DNA of 64,000 nt from Stutzerimonas stutzeri (GCF_038561965.1 NZ_CP139348.1:1612001-1676000), one strand, 5' to 3'; positions 16,707 through 25,950 are shown, counted from the first letter of the stretch. A program made the numbers and translations. Notes: generated by a model from the letters alone, not told the origin.

Positions 16707-19019
16707 ATGGGATTGCGAAACGTGATGATGAAAAGGCTGCTGCCGTTTGTCCTGCTTGCCGGTGCGATGAGCCCGTTCGCCTTTGCGGCGCCGCCGGTAT
16801 TACCACTGGATAACCGCCAGGCGCTGATCGAAACCCTGCTTGGACAGATGACCCTGGCGGAGAAGGTCGGCCAGCTGCGCCTGATCAGCATCGGTGGCGA
16901 CATGCCGCGCGAACGAATCGCCGAGGAAATCGCCGCCGGGCGCATCGGCGCTACATTCAATTCGGTCACCCGCGCCGATAACCGTCCGATGCAGGACGCC
17001 GCGTTGCGCAGCCGTCTGGGCATCCCGATCTTCTTCGCCTACGACGTCATTCACGGTCACCGCACAATCTTTCCGATCAGCCTGGCCTTGGCTTCCAGCT
17101 GGGACCTCGACGCCATTGCCCTCAGCGGTCGCGTATCGGCCATCGAAGCCAGTGCCGATGGCCTGGACCTGACCTTTGCGCCAATGGTCGACATCACCCG
17201 TGACCCACGCTGGGGCCGCACCTCGGAAGGCTTCGGCGAAGACCCGTACCTGGTTTCGCAGATCGCCAGCACGCTGGTGCGCGCTTACCAGGGCCAGCAC
17301 CTCTCTGCGGCGGACAGCGTGATGGCGAGCGTCAAGCACTTCGCACTGTACGGCGCTGTGGAAGGCGGGCGCGACTACAACGTGGTCGATATGAGTCCGC
17401 AGCGCATGTATCAGGACTATCTGCCGCCTTATCGGGCCGCCGTGGATGCCGGCGCTGGCGGGGTGATGGTGGCGCTGAACACGGTCAACGGCGTGCCGGC
17501 CAGCGCCAATCGCTGGCTGCTGCGTGACCTGCTGCGCGATGACTGGGGCTTTCGCGGTCTGAACATCAGTGACCACGGCGCCATTGATGAATTGCTCCGC
17601 CATGGTGTGGCCCGCGACGGACGCGAGGCAGCGCGCCTGGCGATCGAGGCGGGCATCGACCTGAGCATGCACGACTCGCTCTACCTGCAGGAACTGCCCG
17701 GGCTGGTCGAGCGCGGCGAGGTGCCGATCGAGCTGATCGACCAGGCCGTGGGCCGGGTCCTCGGCGCCAAGTACGACCTCGGGCTGTTCCACGATCCGTA
17801 CCTGCGCATCGGCAAGGCGACTGACGATCCTATCGAGGTCAATGCCGAAAGCCGCCTGCATCGCGAGGCTGCAAGACGGGTGGCGCGCGACTCGCTGGTC
17901 TTGCTGGAGAACCGCCAGCAAACGCTGCCGCTGCGCAAGGACGCGACCATTGCGCTGGTCGGGCCGCTGGCCGATTCCCACGTCGACATGCTCGGCAGCT
18001 GGTCCGCAGCCGGGGTTGCCGCGCAAGCGGTGACCCTGCGCCAGGGCCTCGAAGCGGCGGTTGGCAAGGGCGGCCAGGTCATCCATGCCCGCGGCGCGAA
18101 CGTCACCGATGACGCGGGGATGATCAAGTACCTGAACTTCCTCAATTGGGATCGTCCCGAAGTATCGCTGGACCCACGCCCGCCGCAGGCGATGATCGAT
18201 GAGGCGGTACGTGCCGCGCGTGAGGCCGACGTGATCGTTGCCGCGCTGGGTGAGGCGCGAGGCATGTCCCACGAATCATCCAGTCGCACCAGCCTTGCGC
18301 TGCCGGCCAGCCAGCAGGCGCTGCTCGAGGCACTGGCCGCCACCGGTAAGCCGTTGGTGGTGGTGCTGATGAACGGACGGCCGTTGCAGCTTGGCTGGGT
18401 CAAGGAGCACGCCGATGCAGTGCTGGAAACCTGGTTCGCCGGCACTGAGGGTGGGCACGCCATCGCCGACGTGCTGTTCGGTGCGCATAACCCGTCCGGC
18501 AAGCTGCCGATTTCTTTTCCGCGCTCGGTTGGCCAGATTCCTACCTATTACAACCTCCCTCGGCTTGGGCGTCCCTATGTCGAAGGACGCCCCGGCAACT
18601 ACACCTCGCAGTATTTCGAAGAGCCTAACGGTGCGCTGTACCCCTTCGGCTATGGCCTGAGTTACACGGGTTTTGAGCTGTCGAAGCCACATCTTTCGCG
18701 GCGTGAGCTGAAACGTGGGCAGAATCTGGAGGTCAGCGTAACGGTGAAGAACACCGGAGCGCGCGCCGGCGCAACAGTCGTGCAGCTCTATTTGCAGGAT
18801 CTGGTGGGCTCCAGCGTACGCCCGGTCAAGGAGCTCAAACGCTTCAAGAAACTCATGCTGAAGCCTGGCGAGACACAGGTGGTGCGCTTCGGACTGGGTG
18901 AGGACGACCTCAAATTCTATGACGCGCGGCTCGACCATGTGGCGGAGCCAGGCGAGTTCGAGGTCCAGCTGGGGCTCGATTCGCAGTCGGTGCTGAGCGA
19001 GCGTTTCGAGTTGTTGTAA
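16707..19019 (+). CDS. bglX: Periplasmic beta-glucosidase, GH3 (BglX)
   Basis: A 770-residue glycoside hydrolase family 3 enzyme that removes terminal beta-linked glucose. It has a signal peptide (MMKRLLPFVLLAGAMSPFAF, cleaved near residue 27), the GH3 N-terminal barrel with KHFALYGAVEGGRDYN, and the catalytic nucleophile Asp289 in GLNISDHGAIDE. The GH3 C-terminal domain follows (GLSYTGFELS, fibronectin type III-like tail at about 670-765). Starts at 16707, 16725 or 16728 are possible. It stands 130 bases before opgG-opgH on the same strand, suggesting action on osmoregulated periplasmic glucans. Confidence 0.94.
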   Translation: MGLRNVMMKRLLPFVLLAGAMSPFAFAAPPVLPLDNRQALIETLLGQMTLAEKVGQLRLISIGGDMPRERIAEEIAAGRIGATFNSVTRADNRPMQDAALRSRLGIPIFFAYDVIHGHRTIFPISLALASSWDLDAIALSGRVSAIEASADGLDLTFAPMVDITRDPRWGRTSEGFGEDPYLVSQIASTLVRAYQGQHLSAADSVMASVKHFALYGAVEGGRDYNVVDMSPQRMYQDYLPPYRAAVDAGAGGVMVALNTVNGVPASANRWLLRDLLRDDWGFRGLNISDHGAIDELLRHGVARDGREAARLAIEAGIDLSMHDSLYLQELPGLVERGEVPIELIDQAVGRVLGAKYDLGLFHDPYLRIGKATDDPIEVNAESRLHREAARRVARDSLVLLENRQQTLPLRKDATIALVGPLADSHVDMLGSWSAAGVAAQAVTLRQGLEAAVGKGGQVIHARGANVTDDAGMIKYLNFLNWDRPEVSLDPRPPQAMIDEAVRAAREADVIVAALGEARGMSHESSSRTSLALPASQQALLEALAATGKPLVVVLMNGRPLQLGWVKEHADAVLETWFAGTEGGHAIADVLFGAHNPSGKLPISFPRSVGQIPTYYNLPRLGRPYVEGRPGNYTSQYFEEPNGALYPFGYGLSYTGFELSKPHLSRRELKRGQNLEVSVTVKNTGARAGATVVQLYLQDLVGSSVRPVKELKRFKKLMLKPGETQVVRFGLGEDDLKFYDARLDHVAEPGEFEVQLGLDSQSVLSERFELL

Positions 19020-19027
19020 TAAATATC

Positions 19028-19094
19028 CTGTATGCAGCGTGCCTGCCGTTGCGCTTCTTGGCGCAGCGGCGTGACTGGCTAGGCTGTATGCAGC
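19028..19094. repeat. Hairpin bracketed by 11-bp direct repeats
   Basis: CTGTATGCAGC occurs at 19028-19038 and again at 19084-19094. Between them GCCGTTGCGC (19045-19054) and GCGCAGCGGC (19061-19070) form a 10-bp stem with one G-T pair and a TTCTTG loop. The hairpin may end bglX transcription; the flanking repeats are unexplained. The element lies in the bglX-opgG gap and includes part of the opgG leader. Confidence 0.55.
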
Positions 19095-19148
19095 CAAACC
19101 ATAGCGACGCAGAGCGGACTCTGCACAATCGTGTAATTCGGAGGCGGT

Positions 19149-20720
19149 GTGTTACGCATTTTTCAGTGGAAGACCGGAACGCAGTCGGCACGCATGCTGG
19201 CGGGGCTGGCAGGCGGGTTGTGCATGTTGATGGCTGGCAGTGCGCTGGCGTTTGGTCTCGATGATGTAGCCGAACGGGCACAGGCGCTGGCTGCCAGCGG
19301 TTACGAAGAGCCGGTCAGCAACCTGCCCGCTGAGCTGCGCAAGATGGCATTCGCCGATTACCAGCGGCTGCGCTTCAACCCCGAGCATGCCTACTGGAAG
19401 GATGCCGAGACGCCATTCCACCTGCAGTTCTATCATCAGGGCATGCATTTCGACACGCCGGTGCGGATCAACGAAATCACCGCCACGGACGTTCGCGAGA
19501 TCCGCTACGACCCGGCAATGTTCCAGTTCGATGGCGTCGAGATCGATCCTGCCGCCCTGGAAGGGCTCGGTTTCGCTGGCTTCAAGGTGCTCTATCCGCT
19601 GAACAAGAAGGACAAGCAGGACGAGGTGATGACCCTGCTCGGCGCCAGCTACTTCCGCATCATCGGCAAGGGCCAGTGGTACGGGCTGTCCGCGCGTGGG
19701 CTGGCGATCGACACGGCTCTGCCGGTTGGCGAGGAGTTCCCGCGCTTCCGTGAATTCTGGGTCGAGCGGCCGCAGGCTGATCGGCGCAATCTGGTGATCT
19801 ATGCGCTGCTCGACTCGCCACGTGCCACCGGCGCCTATCGCATGGTGCTGACGCCGGGCAAGGACAGCACGCTGGATGTGCAGGCCAAGGTGTATCTCCG
19901 CGAACCGGTCGGCAAGTTGGGCCTGGCACCGCTGACCAGCATGTTCCTGTTCGGTGCCAACCAGCCGAGCGATTCGCTGAACTATCGCCCGCAATTGCAT
20001 GATTCCGAGGGGCTGGCGATCCACGCCGGCAATGACGAATGGCTCTGGCGACCGCTGAACAACCCGCGTCGCCTGGCGGTCAGCGCTTTCAGCGTGGAGA
20101 ACCCGCGTGGCTTCGGGCTGATGCAGCGTACCCGCGACTTTGGCCGCTACGAGGATCTGGACGACCGCTACGAGCTGCGCCCGAGCGCCTGGATAGAAAC
20201 CCGTGGCGACTGGGGCAAGGGCCATGTCGAGTTGGTGGAAATCCCCACGCCCGACGAAACCAATGACAACATCGTTGCCTTCTGGTCCCCCGAGAAGCAG
20301 CCGGAGCCCGGCCAGTCGCTGGATCTGGAGTATCGCCTGCATTTCTCCATGGACGAACCCAGCCTGCACGATCCGAAGCTGGCCTGGGTGCAGCAGACCC
20401 GCGTTTCGGCTGGCGACGTCAAGCAGGCCAACCTGATTCGCCAGCCAGATGGCAGCACCGCGCTTATCGTCGACTTCGTCGGTCCGGTGCTTGAGCAGCT
20501 GGCAGAGGATGCACCGGTGACCACCCGCGTCAGCATCGATGACAACGCCGAGTTGGTGGAAAACAACCTGCGTTACAACACCGTCACCAAAGGCTGGCGC
20601 CTGACGCTGCGGCTGAAAGTGCACGACCCGGCGCGACCGGTGGAAATGCGTGCCGCGCTGGTCGATGGCGAAAAGACCCTCTCCGAAACCTGGACTTATC
20701 AGATCCCGCCCCATGAATGA
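19149..20720 (+). CDS. opgG: Glucans biosynthesis protein OpgG (MdoG)
   Basis: A 523-residue periplasmic protein needed to make the backbone or branches of osmoregulated periplasmic glucans. An N-terminal signal (LAGLAGGLCMLMAGSALA, cleaved near residue 35) leads into the MdoG domain (FGLDDVAERAQALA, FRPNPEHAYW-like RFNPEHAYWK, FPRFREFWVERP). The start is GTG at 19149 with GGAGG at 19140-19144, a short spacing. The C-terminal eight bases overlap opgH, which implies translational coupling. Confidence 0.94.
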   Translation: MLRIFQWKTGTQSARMLAGLAGGLCMLMAGSALAFGLDDVAERAQALAASGYEEPVSNLPAELRKMAFADYQRLRFNPEHAYWKDAETPFHLQFYHQGMHFDTPVRINEITATDVREIRYDPAMFQFDGVEIDPAALEGLGFAGFKVLYPLNKKDKQDEVMTLLGASYFRIIGKGQWYGLSARGLAIDTALPVGEEFPRFREFWVERPQADRRNLVIYALLDSPRATGAYRMVLTPGKDSTLDVQAKVYLREPVGKLGLAPLTSMFLFGANQPSDSLNYRPQLHDSEGLAIHAGNDEWLWRPLNNPRRLAVSAFSVENPRGFGLMQRTRDFGRYEDLDDRYELRPSAWIETRGDWGKGHVELVEIPTPDETNDNIVAFWSPEKQPEPGQSLDLEYRLHFSMDEPSLHDPKLAWVQQTRVSAGDVKQANLIRQPDGSTALIVDFVGPVLEQLAEDAPVTTRVSIDDNAELVENNLRYNTVTKGWRLTLRLKVHDPARPVEMRAALVDGEKTLSETWTYQIPPHE

Positions 20721-23292
20721 GCAGCAGGATGCAATGAACACCATTGCCGAAGGCTATTGCGATGGTCTGGCGTTGAACGACGCCGAAGACCCGGCGAGAT
20801 ACCGGCAGACGGCGGAGCAGGGCGGCCTGCTTGCGCTGCACGATGAAATGTCCGCCGAAGTGCGCGAGGGACGCGAGCCATCGCGGCGCCTGCTCGATTC
20901 GGTGGTTGCCCGGCTGCGGCTGGGCTGGGGCGATCTGTTCGACCGTGCCGGGGCGATTGCCGAAGACCACCAGGGCCGAGCCTATGTGCAGTCGACCCCG
21001 CCGATCGTGCGCACGCGCATGGTCCCAGAACCCTGGCACACCAATATCCTGCGCCGCGGCTGGCGGCGGATGCTGGGCCGTTCGACCCCGCGCCGGCAAT
21101 TCGAACCCAGCCCGCAGCCGCTCGACGAAGCCCGTTGGCGGCGCGTTGCCGCCTTGCGCCGCTCGGCACTGTTGCTGCTGATGATTGGCCAGACCGCGTT
21201 TGCCACGTGGCAGATGAAGGCGGTGCTGCCTTATCAAGGCTGGTTCCTGGTGGACCTGCAGGAGGTCTTCGTCCAGCCGCTGGCCGAGTCGGCGCGGCAG
21301 ATCCTGCCGTACGTGGTGCAGACCAGTATTTTGCTGCTTTTCGCGCTGCTGTTCTGCTGGGTCTCGATGGGGTTCTGGACCGCGCTGATGGGGTTTTTCC
21401 AGCTATTGAGCGGGAAGGATCGTTACAGCATCTCGGCAAGCAGCCCTGGTAATGAGCCGATCCCGGCCGAGGCGCGTACGGCGCTGGTGATGCCGATCGC
21501 CAACGAAGATGTGCCGCGAGTGTTCGCCGGCCTGCGGGCGACCTACGAGTCGCTCAAGGCGACCGGTGAGCTCGAGCATTTCGATATCTTCGTGCTCAGC
21601 GACAGCAACGATCCGGACACCTGCGTCGCCGAACAGAAAGCCTGGGTCGAGCTGTGCCGCGCCGTGGATGGCTTCGGCCACATCTTCTACCGACGGCGTC
21701 GACGCCGGGTCAAACGCAAGAGCGGCAATATCGACGACTTCTGCCGTCGCTGGGGCAGCAGCTACCGCTACATGGTGGTGCTCGACGCCGACAGCGTGAT
21801 GAGCGGCGAATGCCTGACCAGCCTGGTGCGGCTGATGGAAGCCAATCCCAACGCCGGCATCATCCAGACCGCGCCGAAGGCTTCGGGCATGGACACGCTC
21901 TATGCGCGGATGCAGCAGTTCGCCACGCGCGTCTACGGCCCGCTGTTCACCGCTGGGCTCAACTTCTGGCAGTTGGGTGAATCGCACTACTGGGGCCACA
22001 ACGCGATCATCCGGGTCAAACCCTTCATCGAGCATTGCGCGCTGGCGCCGCTGCCGGGAACCGGCTCGTTTGCCGGTGCGATCCTGTCTCACGACTTCGT
22101 CGAAGCGGCGCTGATGCGCCGGGCCGGCTGGGGCGTGTGGATCGCCTATGACCTGCCGGGCAGTTACGAGGCGCTGCCGCCCAACCTGCTCGACGAGCTA
22201 AAGCGGGATCGCCGCTGGTGCCATGGCAACCTGATGAACTTCCGCCTGTTCATGGTGCGTGGCGTGCACACGGTTCATCGCATGGTGTTCCTCACCGGCG
22301 TCATGTCCTATCTGTCGGCGCCGCTGTGGTTTCTCTTCCTGCTGCTGTCCACCGGTCTCTTGGCGATCCATACGCTGATGGAGCCGGAGTATTTCCTGCA
22401 GCCCAACCAGCTCTACCCGCTATGGCCGCGCTGGCAACCGCAAGAAGCCGTTGCGTTGTTCTCGGCGACCATGACGCTGCTGTTCCTGCCCAAGCTGCTC
22501 AGCGTACTGCTGATTTGCATCCAGGGCGCGCAAGCCTACGGAGGAAGGCTGCGCGTGGTGTTGTCGATGCTGATCGAAACGCTGTTCTCGGTGCTGCTGG
22601 CACCGGTGCGCATGCTTTTCCACAGCGTATTCGTCACCGCGGCGTTTCTCGGTTGGTCGGTGCAGTGGAACTCGCCACAGCGGGGCGATGACTCCACGCC
22701 CTGGGGCGAAGCATTGCGCCGGCATGGTTCGCAGATCGTCATCGGGGTGCTGTGGACGGCGCTGGTGGCCTGGCTGGATGCGGCCTTCCTCTGGTGGCTG
22801 GCGCCCATCGTGGTGTCGCTGATGCTCTCGGCGCCGGTGTCGGTGATCACCAGCCGTACCGGTCTAGGGCTGGCTGCACTGCGCCACAAGCTGTTCCTGA
22901 TTCCGGAGGAGTACGCGCCGCCTGCCGAACTGGCCAATACCGATCGCTACCAGCAGCAGAACGAAGCCAACGCGTTGCGCCAGGGCTTTCTCGTGGCGGT
23001 GGTCGATCCGTTGTACAACGCACTGGTCTGCGCCATGGCGCGGGCTCGTCATGCCAAGGTAGTGCCAGCTGCCGATCACCTTCGCGAACAGCGCCTGGCT
23101 GAAGTGCTTGCGGGTGGCCCCGCCGGTGAAAAAGCCGAAGCGGCGCGTTGGCGGTTGCTCAACGATCCGGACGGCATGGCACTGTTGCACCAGCACGCCT
23201 GGAATGACCCGGCCGGTGCAGCCTGGCTCGAGCGTTACCGCAAGCAATACCCGCACGGCGTATCGCGTGCGGAGCTGAGCGAGCCTCGCTGA
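20713..23292 (+). CDS. opgH: Glucans biosynthesis glucosyltransferase OpgH (MdoH)
   Basis: An inner-membrane family 2 glycosyltransferase of 859 residues that polymerises UDP-glucose into the OPG backbone. Cytoplasmic catalytic motifs are LSDSNDPDTC, VVLDADSVMSG, HDFVEAALMRRAG and LKRDRRWCHGN, the last being the processive R-x-x-R-W type. Membrane helices flank the catalytic domain (two at about 155-240, several at 520-720). ATG 20713 overlaps the opgG end by eight bases. Full length. Confidence 0.95.
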   Translation: MNEQQDAMNTIAEGYCDGLALNDAEDPARYRQTAEQGGLLALHDEMSAEVREGREPSRRLLDSVVARLRLGWGDLFDRAGAIAEDHQGRAYVQSTPPIVRTRMVPEPWHTNILRRGWRRMLGRSTPRRQFEPSPQPLDEARWRRVAALRRSALLLLMIGQTAFATWQMKAVLPYQGWFLVDLQEVFVQPLAESARQILPYVVQTSILLLFALLFCWVSMGFWTALMGFFQLLSGKDRYSISASSPGNEPIPAEARTALVMPIANEDVPRVFAGLRATYESLKATGELEHFDIFVLSDSNDPDTCVAEQKAWVELCRAVDGFGHIFYRRRRRRVKRKSGNIDDFCRRWGSSYRYMVVLDADSVMSGECLTSLVRLMEANPNAGIIQTAPKASGMDTLYARMQQFATRVYGPLFTAGLNFWQLGESHYWGHNAIIRVKPFIEHCALAPLPGTGSFAGAILSHDFVEAALMRRAGWGVWIAYDLPGSYEALPPNLLDELKRDRRWCHGNLMNFRLFMVRGVHTVHRMVFLTGVMSYLSAPLWFLFLLLSTGLLAIHTLMEPEYFLQPNQLYPLWPRWQPQEAVALFSATMTLLFLPKLLSVLLICIQGAQAYGGRLRVVLSMLIETLFSVLLAPVRMLFHSVFVTAAFLGWSVQWNSPQRGDDSTPWGEALRRHGSQIVIGVLWTALVAWLDAAFLWWLAPIVVSLMLSAPVSVITSRTGLGLAALRHKLFLIPEEYAPPAELANTDRYQQQNEANALRQGFLVAVVDPLYNALVCAMARARHAKVVPAADHLREQRLAEVLAGGPAGEKAEAARWRLLNDPDGMALLHQHAWNDPAGAAWLERYRKQYPHGVSRAELSEPR

Positions 23293-23298
23293 GCCATC

Positions 23299-23329
23299 CG
23301 CCCATGTGGCTACCCAGGCCGCATGGGCG
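23299..23329. terminator. Bidirectional hairpin between opgH and the FKBP gene
   Basis: CGCCCATG (23299-23306) pairs with CATGGGCG (23322-23329) with a 15-base loop, between the ends of two convergent genes. There is no long T-run on either side. A shared terminator is the simplest reading. Confidence 0.45.
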
Positions 23330-23335
23330 TTGTGC

Positions 23336-23680
23336 TCAATCGTCGCGCGTGAGCACTTCCAGCAGCTCGATTTCGAAATGCAGATCGGAATTCGGCGGAA
23401 TGTGTGCGCCAACCTGGCGTTCGCCGTAGCCCAGGTGCGCCGGCACGAATAGCCTGCGTTTGCCACCGACCTTCATGCCCATCAGCCCGATATCCCAGCC
23501 CTTGATTACCCGACCCGTGCCGATCACGCACTGGAAGGGCTTGCCGCGCTCGTAGGAACTGTCGAACACAGCGCCATCACTCAGCGTGCCGCGGTACTGG
23601 GTCGTGATCAGCGCGCCTTTGACGACCGCTTTGCCATCGCCCAGCTGAATATCTTCGACCTGTAGTTCTGCTTCGCTCAT
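23336..23680 (-). CDS. FKBP-type peptidyl-prolyl cis-trans isomerase
   Basis: A 114-residue single-domain FKBP that catalyses proline isomerisation during protein folding. It shows the classic signatures YRGTLSDGAVFDSSYERGKP, GTGRVIKGWDIGLMGMKVGG, LGYGERQVGAHIPPNSDLHF and FEIELLEV. There is no signal peptide, so it acts in the cytoplasm. It converges on opgH and has its own 5' region of about 230 bases shared with the divergent pirin gene. Confidence 0.93.
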   Translation of the reverse strand: MSEAELQVEDIQLGDGKAVVKGALITTQYRGTLSDGAVFDSSYERGKPFQCVIGTGRVIKGWDIGLMGMKVGGKRRLFVPAHLGYGERQVGAHIPPNSDLHFEIELLEVLTRDD

Positions 23681-23844
23681 TCATATTCCTCGGCGTGCTG
23701 ATAAAGGCGCCGTTTTCGCAGGTTAATCCAGAGCAGGCAAGACCGGGCCAGGCCTTTCCAGTTCTGGACTATATGGCGGACCCCGTCGCACTTCGAGTTA
23801 TCGATTTATCCGATATTTATTGGCAGAAAATTGCGCACATATAC

Positions 23845-23862
23845 GATCTGAGTAAATAGATC
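23845..23862. promoter_or_regulatory. Inverted repeat upstream of the pirin gene
   Basis: GATCT (23845-23849) and AGATC (23858-23862) are separated by eight AT-rich bases, 52 bases before the pirin start, in a locally AT-rich stretch. It may be an operator or part of the promoter region. The repeat is short, so the call is weak. Confidence 0.3.
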
Positions 23863-23913
23863 ATCTGTGTCACAGGAATTGGCCCAGTGGCCGACTTCCA
23901 TCCGGAGGCTCAG

Positions 23914-24612
23914 ATGATCGAACGACGTCCCTATGCGCAGCTCGGCGACGCCCAGCATGGCTGGCTGAATGCCCGCCACCATTTTTCCTTTGCCGCTTAT
24001 CACGACGCCGAACGTATGCGCTGGGGCCGCTTGCGCGTCTGGAATGATGACAGCATCGCACCGCACACCGGCTTCGACCCGCACTCGCACCGCGACATGG
24101 AAATCATCACCTACGTGCGTCAGGGCGCCATCACCCACGAGGACAGCCTGGGCAATCGTGGCCGTACCGTGGCCGGCGATGTGCAGGTGATGAGCGCCGG
24201 CACGGGCATCGTGCACAGCGAGTACAACCTTGAGGATGAAGAGGCGCGCATCTTCCAGATATGGATTCACCCCGAGCAGACGGGCCTGCCACCGAGTTGG
24301 GGCACGCGGACATTTCCGAGTGGGGAGCGCGCCGGTGCTTTCGTCACGCTCGCCAGCGGCCTGCCCGGTGATGAAGAGGCGCTGACGATTCGTGCCGAGG
24401 CGAGGTTGGCAGCGGCTACGCTTGGAGCAGGGCAGAGCGCCGACTTTGCAATCGCCGATGGGCGCCGTGTGTATCTGGTGCCCGCCAGCGGCCGTATCGA
24501 GGTCAATGGGCTCGAAGTTGCCGCAGGCGATGGCGTAGCCGTGCGCGACGAGGCGCGACTGACCATCAGAGCATTGGAAAAAAGCGAAGTGGTCCTGGTC
24601 GAGTCGCGCTGA
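23914..24612 (+). CDS. Pirin family protein
   Basis: A 232-residue bicupin pirin, YhaK/YhhW-like. The N-terminal cupin contains RFGRLRVWNDD-like WGRLRVWNDDSIAP, the metal-ligand region GFDPHSHRDMEIITYV and AGTGIVHSEYN. Bacterial pirins have been reported with quercetin dioxygenase or redox-sensing activity; the substrate here is unknown. ATG 23914 has a perfect GGAGG five bases upstream (23904-23908), which decides it over GTG 23887. WrbA follows 83 bases downstream on the same strand. Confidence 0.92.
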   Translation: MIERRPYAQLGDAQHGWLNARHHFSFAAYHDAERMRWGRLRVWNDDSIAPHTGFDPHSHRDMEIITYVRQGAITHEDSLGNRGRTVAGDVQVMSAGTGIVHSEYNLEDEEARIFQIWIHPEQTGLPPSWGTRTFPSGERAGAFVTLASGLPGDEEALTIRAEARLAAATLGAGQSADFAIADGRRVYLVPASGRIEVNGLEVAAGDGVAVRDEARLTIRALEKSEVVLVESR

Positions 24613-24695
24613 GGGTCCGGGCGGGAACGTCCCGGCCGATGGTCCATCACATCCAGAACATTATTCAGACTCACCCACCGAAAGAGGAAACCAAG

Positions 24696-25295
24696 ATGGC
24701 GAAGATTCTCGTGCTGTATCACTCCATGTACGGCCATATCGAAACGATGGCCAATGCTGTGGCCGAAGGTGTACGTCGCGTGCCAGGCGTCGAGGTGACG
24801 ATCAAGCGTGTGCCGGAAACCATGCCCGAAGACGCCTTCCGCAATGCTGGCGGCAAGGTCGATCAGTCTGCCGACATCGCCGATCCGAACGAGCTGCCGG
24901 ACTACGACGGGATCATCTTCGGCACGCCGACCCGCTTCGGCAACATGTCCGGACAGATGCGCAACTTCCTCGACCGCACCGGCGGCCTGTGGGCCAAGGG
25001 CGCGTTGCATGGCAAGGTTGCTAGCGTGTTCGCTTCGACCGGCACTGGCGGCGGCCAGGAAATGACCATCACCTCGACCTGGACCACCCTGGCGCACCAC
25101 GGCATGGTCATCGTGCCGACCGGTTATGGCATCAGCGAGTTCTTCGACATCTCCGAAACCAACGGCGGCACGCCCTATGGCGCCACGACCATCGCCGGCG
25201 GCGACGGCTCGCGTCAGCCTTCAGAAAAGGAACTGGCCATCGCGCGCTACCAGGGCGAGCACGTGGCGAAGATCACCAGCAAACTCAAGGGCTGA
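24696..25295 (+). CDS. wrbA: NAD(P)H:quinone oxidoreductase WrbA
   Basis: A 199-residue flavodoxin-fold FMN enzyme that reduces quinones by two electrons, avoiding semiquinone radicals. Motifs: ILVLYHSMYGHIETMANAVA (FMN phosphate loop), GTPTRFGNMSGQMRNFLDRT, FASTGTGGGQE and the C-terminal YQGEHVAKI. ATG 24696 follows an AGAGGA ribosome site. It sits after a pirin gene, which may be co-expressed. Full length for the family (about 198 residues). Confidence 0.95.
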   Translation: MAKILVLYHSMYGHIETMANAVAEGVRRVPGVEVTIKRVPETMPEDAFRNAGGKVDQSADIADPNELPDYDGIIFGTPTRFGNMSGQMRNFLDRTGGLWAKGALHGKVASVFASTGTGGGQEMTITSTWTTLAHHGMVIVPTGYGISEFFDISETNGGTPYGATTIAGGDGSRQPSEKELAIARYQGEHVAKITSKLKG

Positions 25296-25305
25296 TCAGC
25301 AGAAC

Positions 25306-25818
25306 CTATGCTGGGTCCCGGCCGGGGCCCAGCAGCAGGCCATACATCAATTCATCGACGAAGCCATCATCGCTGCTGCGCTTGTAGGCGGCGCGCTGCG
25401 TACCTTCATAGGCAAAACCAAAGCGCTCGTAAAAGGCAATCGCCCGCGGGTTGTCCGCCTCCACCGTCAACTCCACACGACGGATGCCGCTGGCGGCCAG
25501 CTTGTCGATGGCGTCCTGCATCATTCGGCTAGCCAGGCCGCTGCCCTTGACCTCGGGCGCAACGGCCAGAGTGCCGAGGTACGCGACATGGGCGGCACGG
25601 CCCAGATGCCGCTGTACCTTGTAGAACCCCTGAATCTCACCGCCGTCCTCGTAGACATAGAAGCTGCCGCTTTCGAACAGCGGCTCGAAGACCTTGCCGA
25701 AGGCGTTCCGGGGCATGGGGTCGAAGCCCAGATACGGCACCACATCCGGGTGCATGTAGATGTCGTAGACCCGCTGCTGGTCGGCGGGAATGGCGAGGCG
25801 GCGCATGTGCATCTCCAA
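25306..25818 (-). CDS. GNAT family N-acetyltransferase
   Basis: A 170-residue GNAT enzyme expected to transfer an acetyl group from acetyl-CoA to an amine of unknown identity. The acetyl-CoA loop is VAPEVKGSGLASRMMQDAID, followed by ELTVEADNPRAIAFYERFGF, both canonical. It converges on wrbA; the two ends are only about 10 bases apart and a GC-rich palindrome spans the last codons of this gene. The start could be the second Met (residue 3 or 5). Confidence 0.9.
   Translation of the reverse strand: MEMHMRRLAIPADQQRVYDIYMHPDVVPYLGFDPMPRNAFGKVFEPLFESGSFYVYEDGGEIQGFYKVQRHLGRAAHVAYLGTLAVAPEVKGSGLASRMMQDAIDKLAASGIRRVELTVEADNPRAIAFYERFGFAYEGTQRAAYKRSSDDGFVDELMYGLLLGPGRDPA
25310..25333. terminator. 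GC-rich palindrome at the wrbA/GNAT convergent ends
   Basis: GCTGGGTCCCGG (25310-25321) is followed directly by CCGGGGCCCAGC (25322-25333), a 24-base palindrome with one G-T pair. It starts 14 bases after the wrbA stop and lies inside the C-terminal codons of the opposing GNAT gene, so it probably ends wrbA transcription. No T-run follows. Confidence 0.45.
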
Positions 25819-25880
25819 TGTGCTGGTGGCGGCAGCATAGCCGCTGAGCCAACGACAGCGGCGACGCTTCCAACCCGAAG

Positions 25881-25950
25881 GGTGGGCTTCAGCCGACCGT
25901 TAGAGCCGGGGCGCTGTGGTGGGCTTCAGCCCTCCCTACGGTGATTCGCG
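25881..25950. repeat. Two copies of a dispersed GGTGGGCTTCAGCC hairpin repeat
   Basis: GGTGGGCTTCAGCC occurs at 25881-25894 and, as TGGTGGGCTTCAGCCCTCC, from about 25917. The second copy is followed by GGTGATTCGCGGG. Related hairpins occur at 34632 and 44889. The rest of the 230-base gap (25819-26048) shows no gene. These look like REP-type intergenic palindromes. Confidence 0.55.

Noticed and set aside
19152..20744. A 530-codon minus-strand open frame opposite opgG
   Set aside because: It mirrors opgG almost exactly and has no ribosome site or domain.
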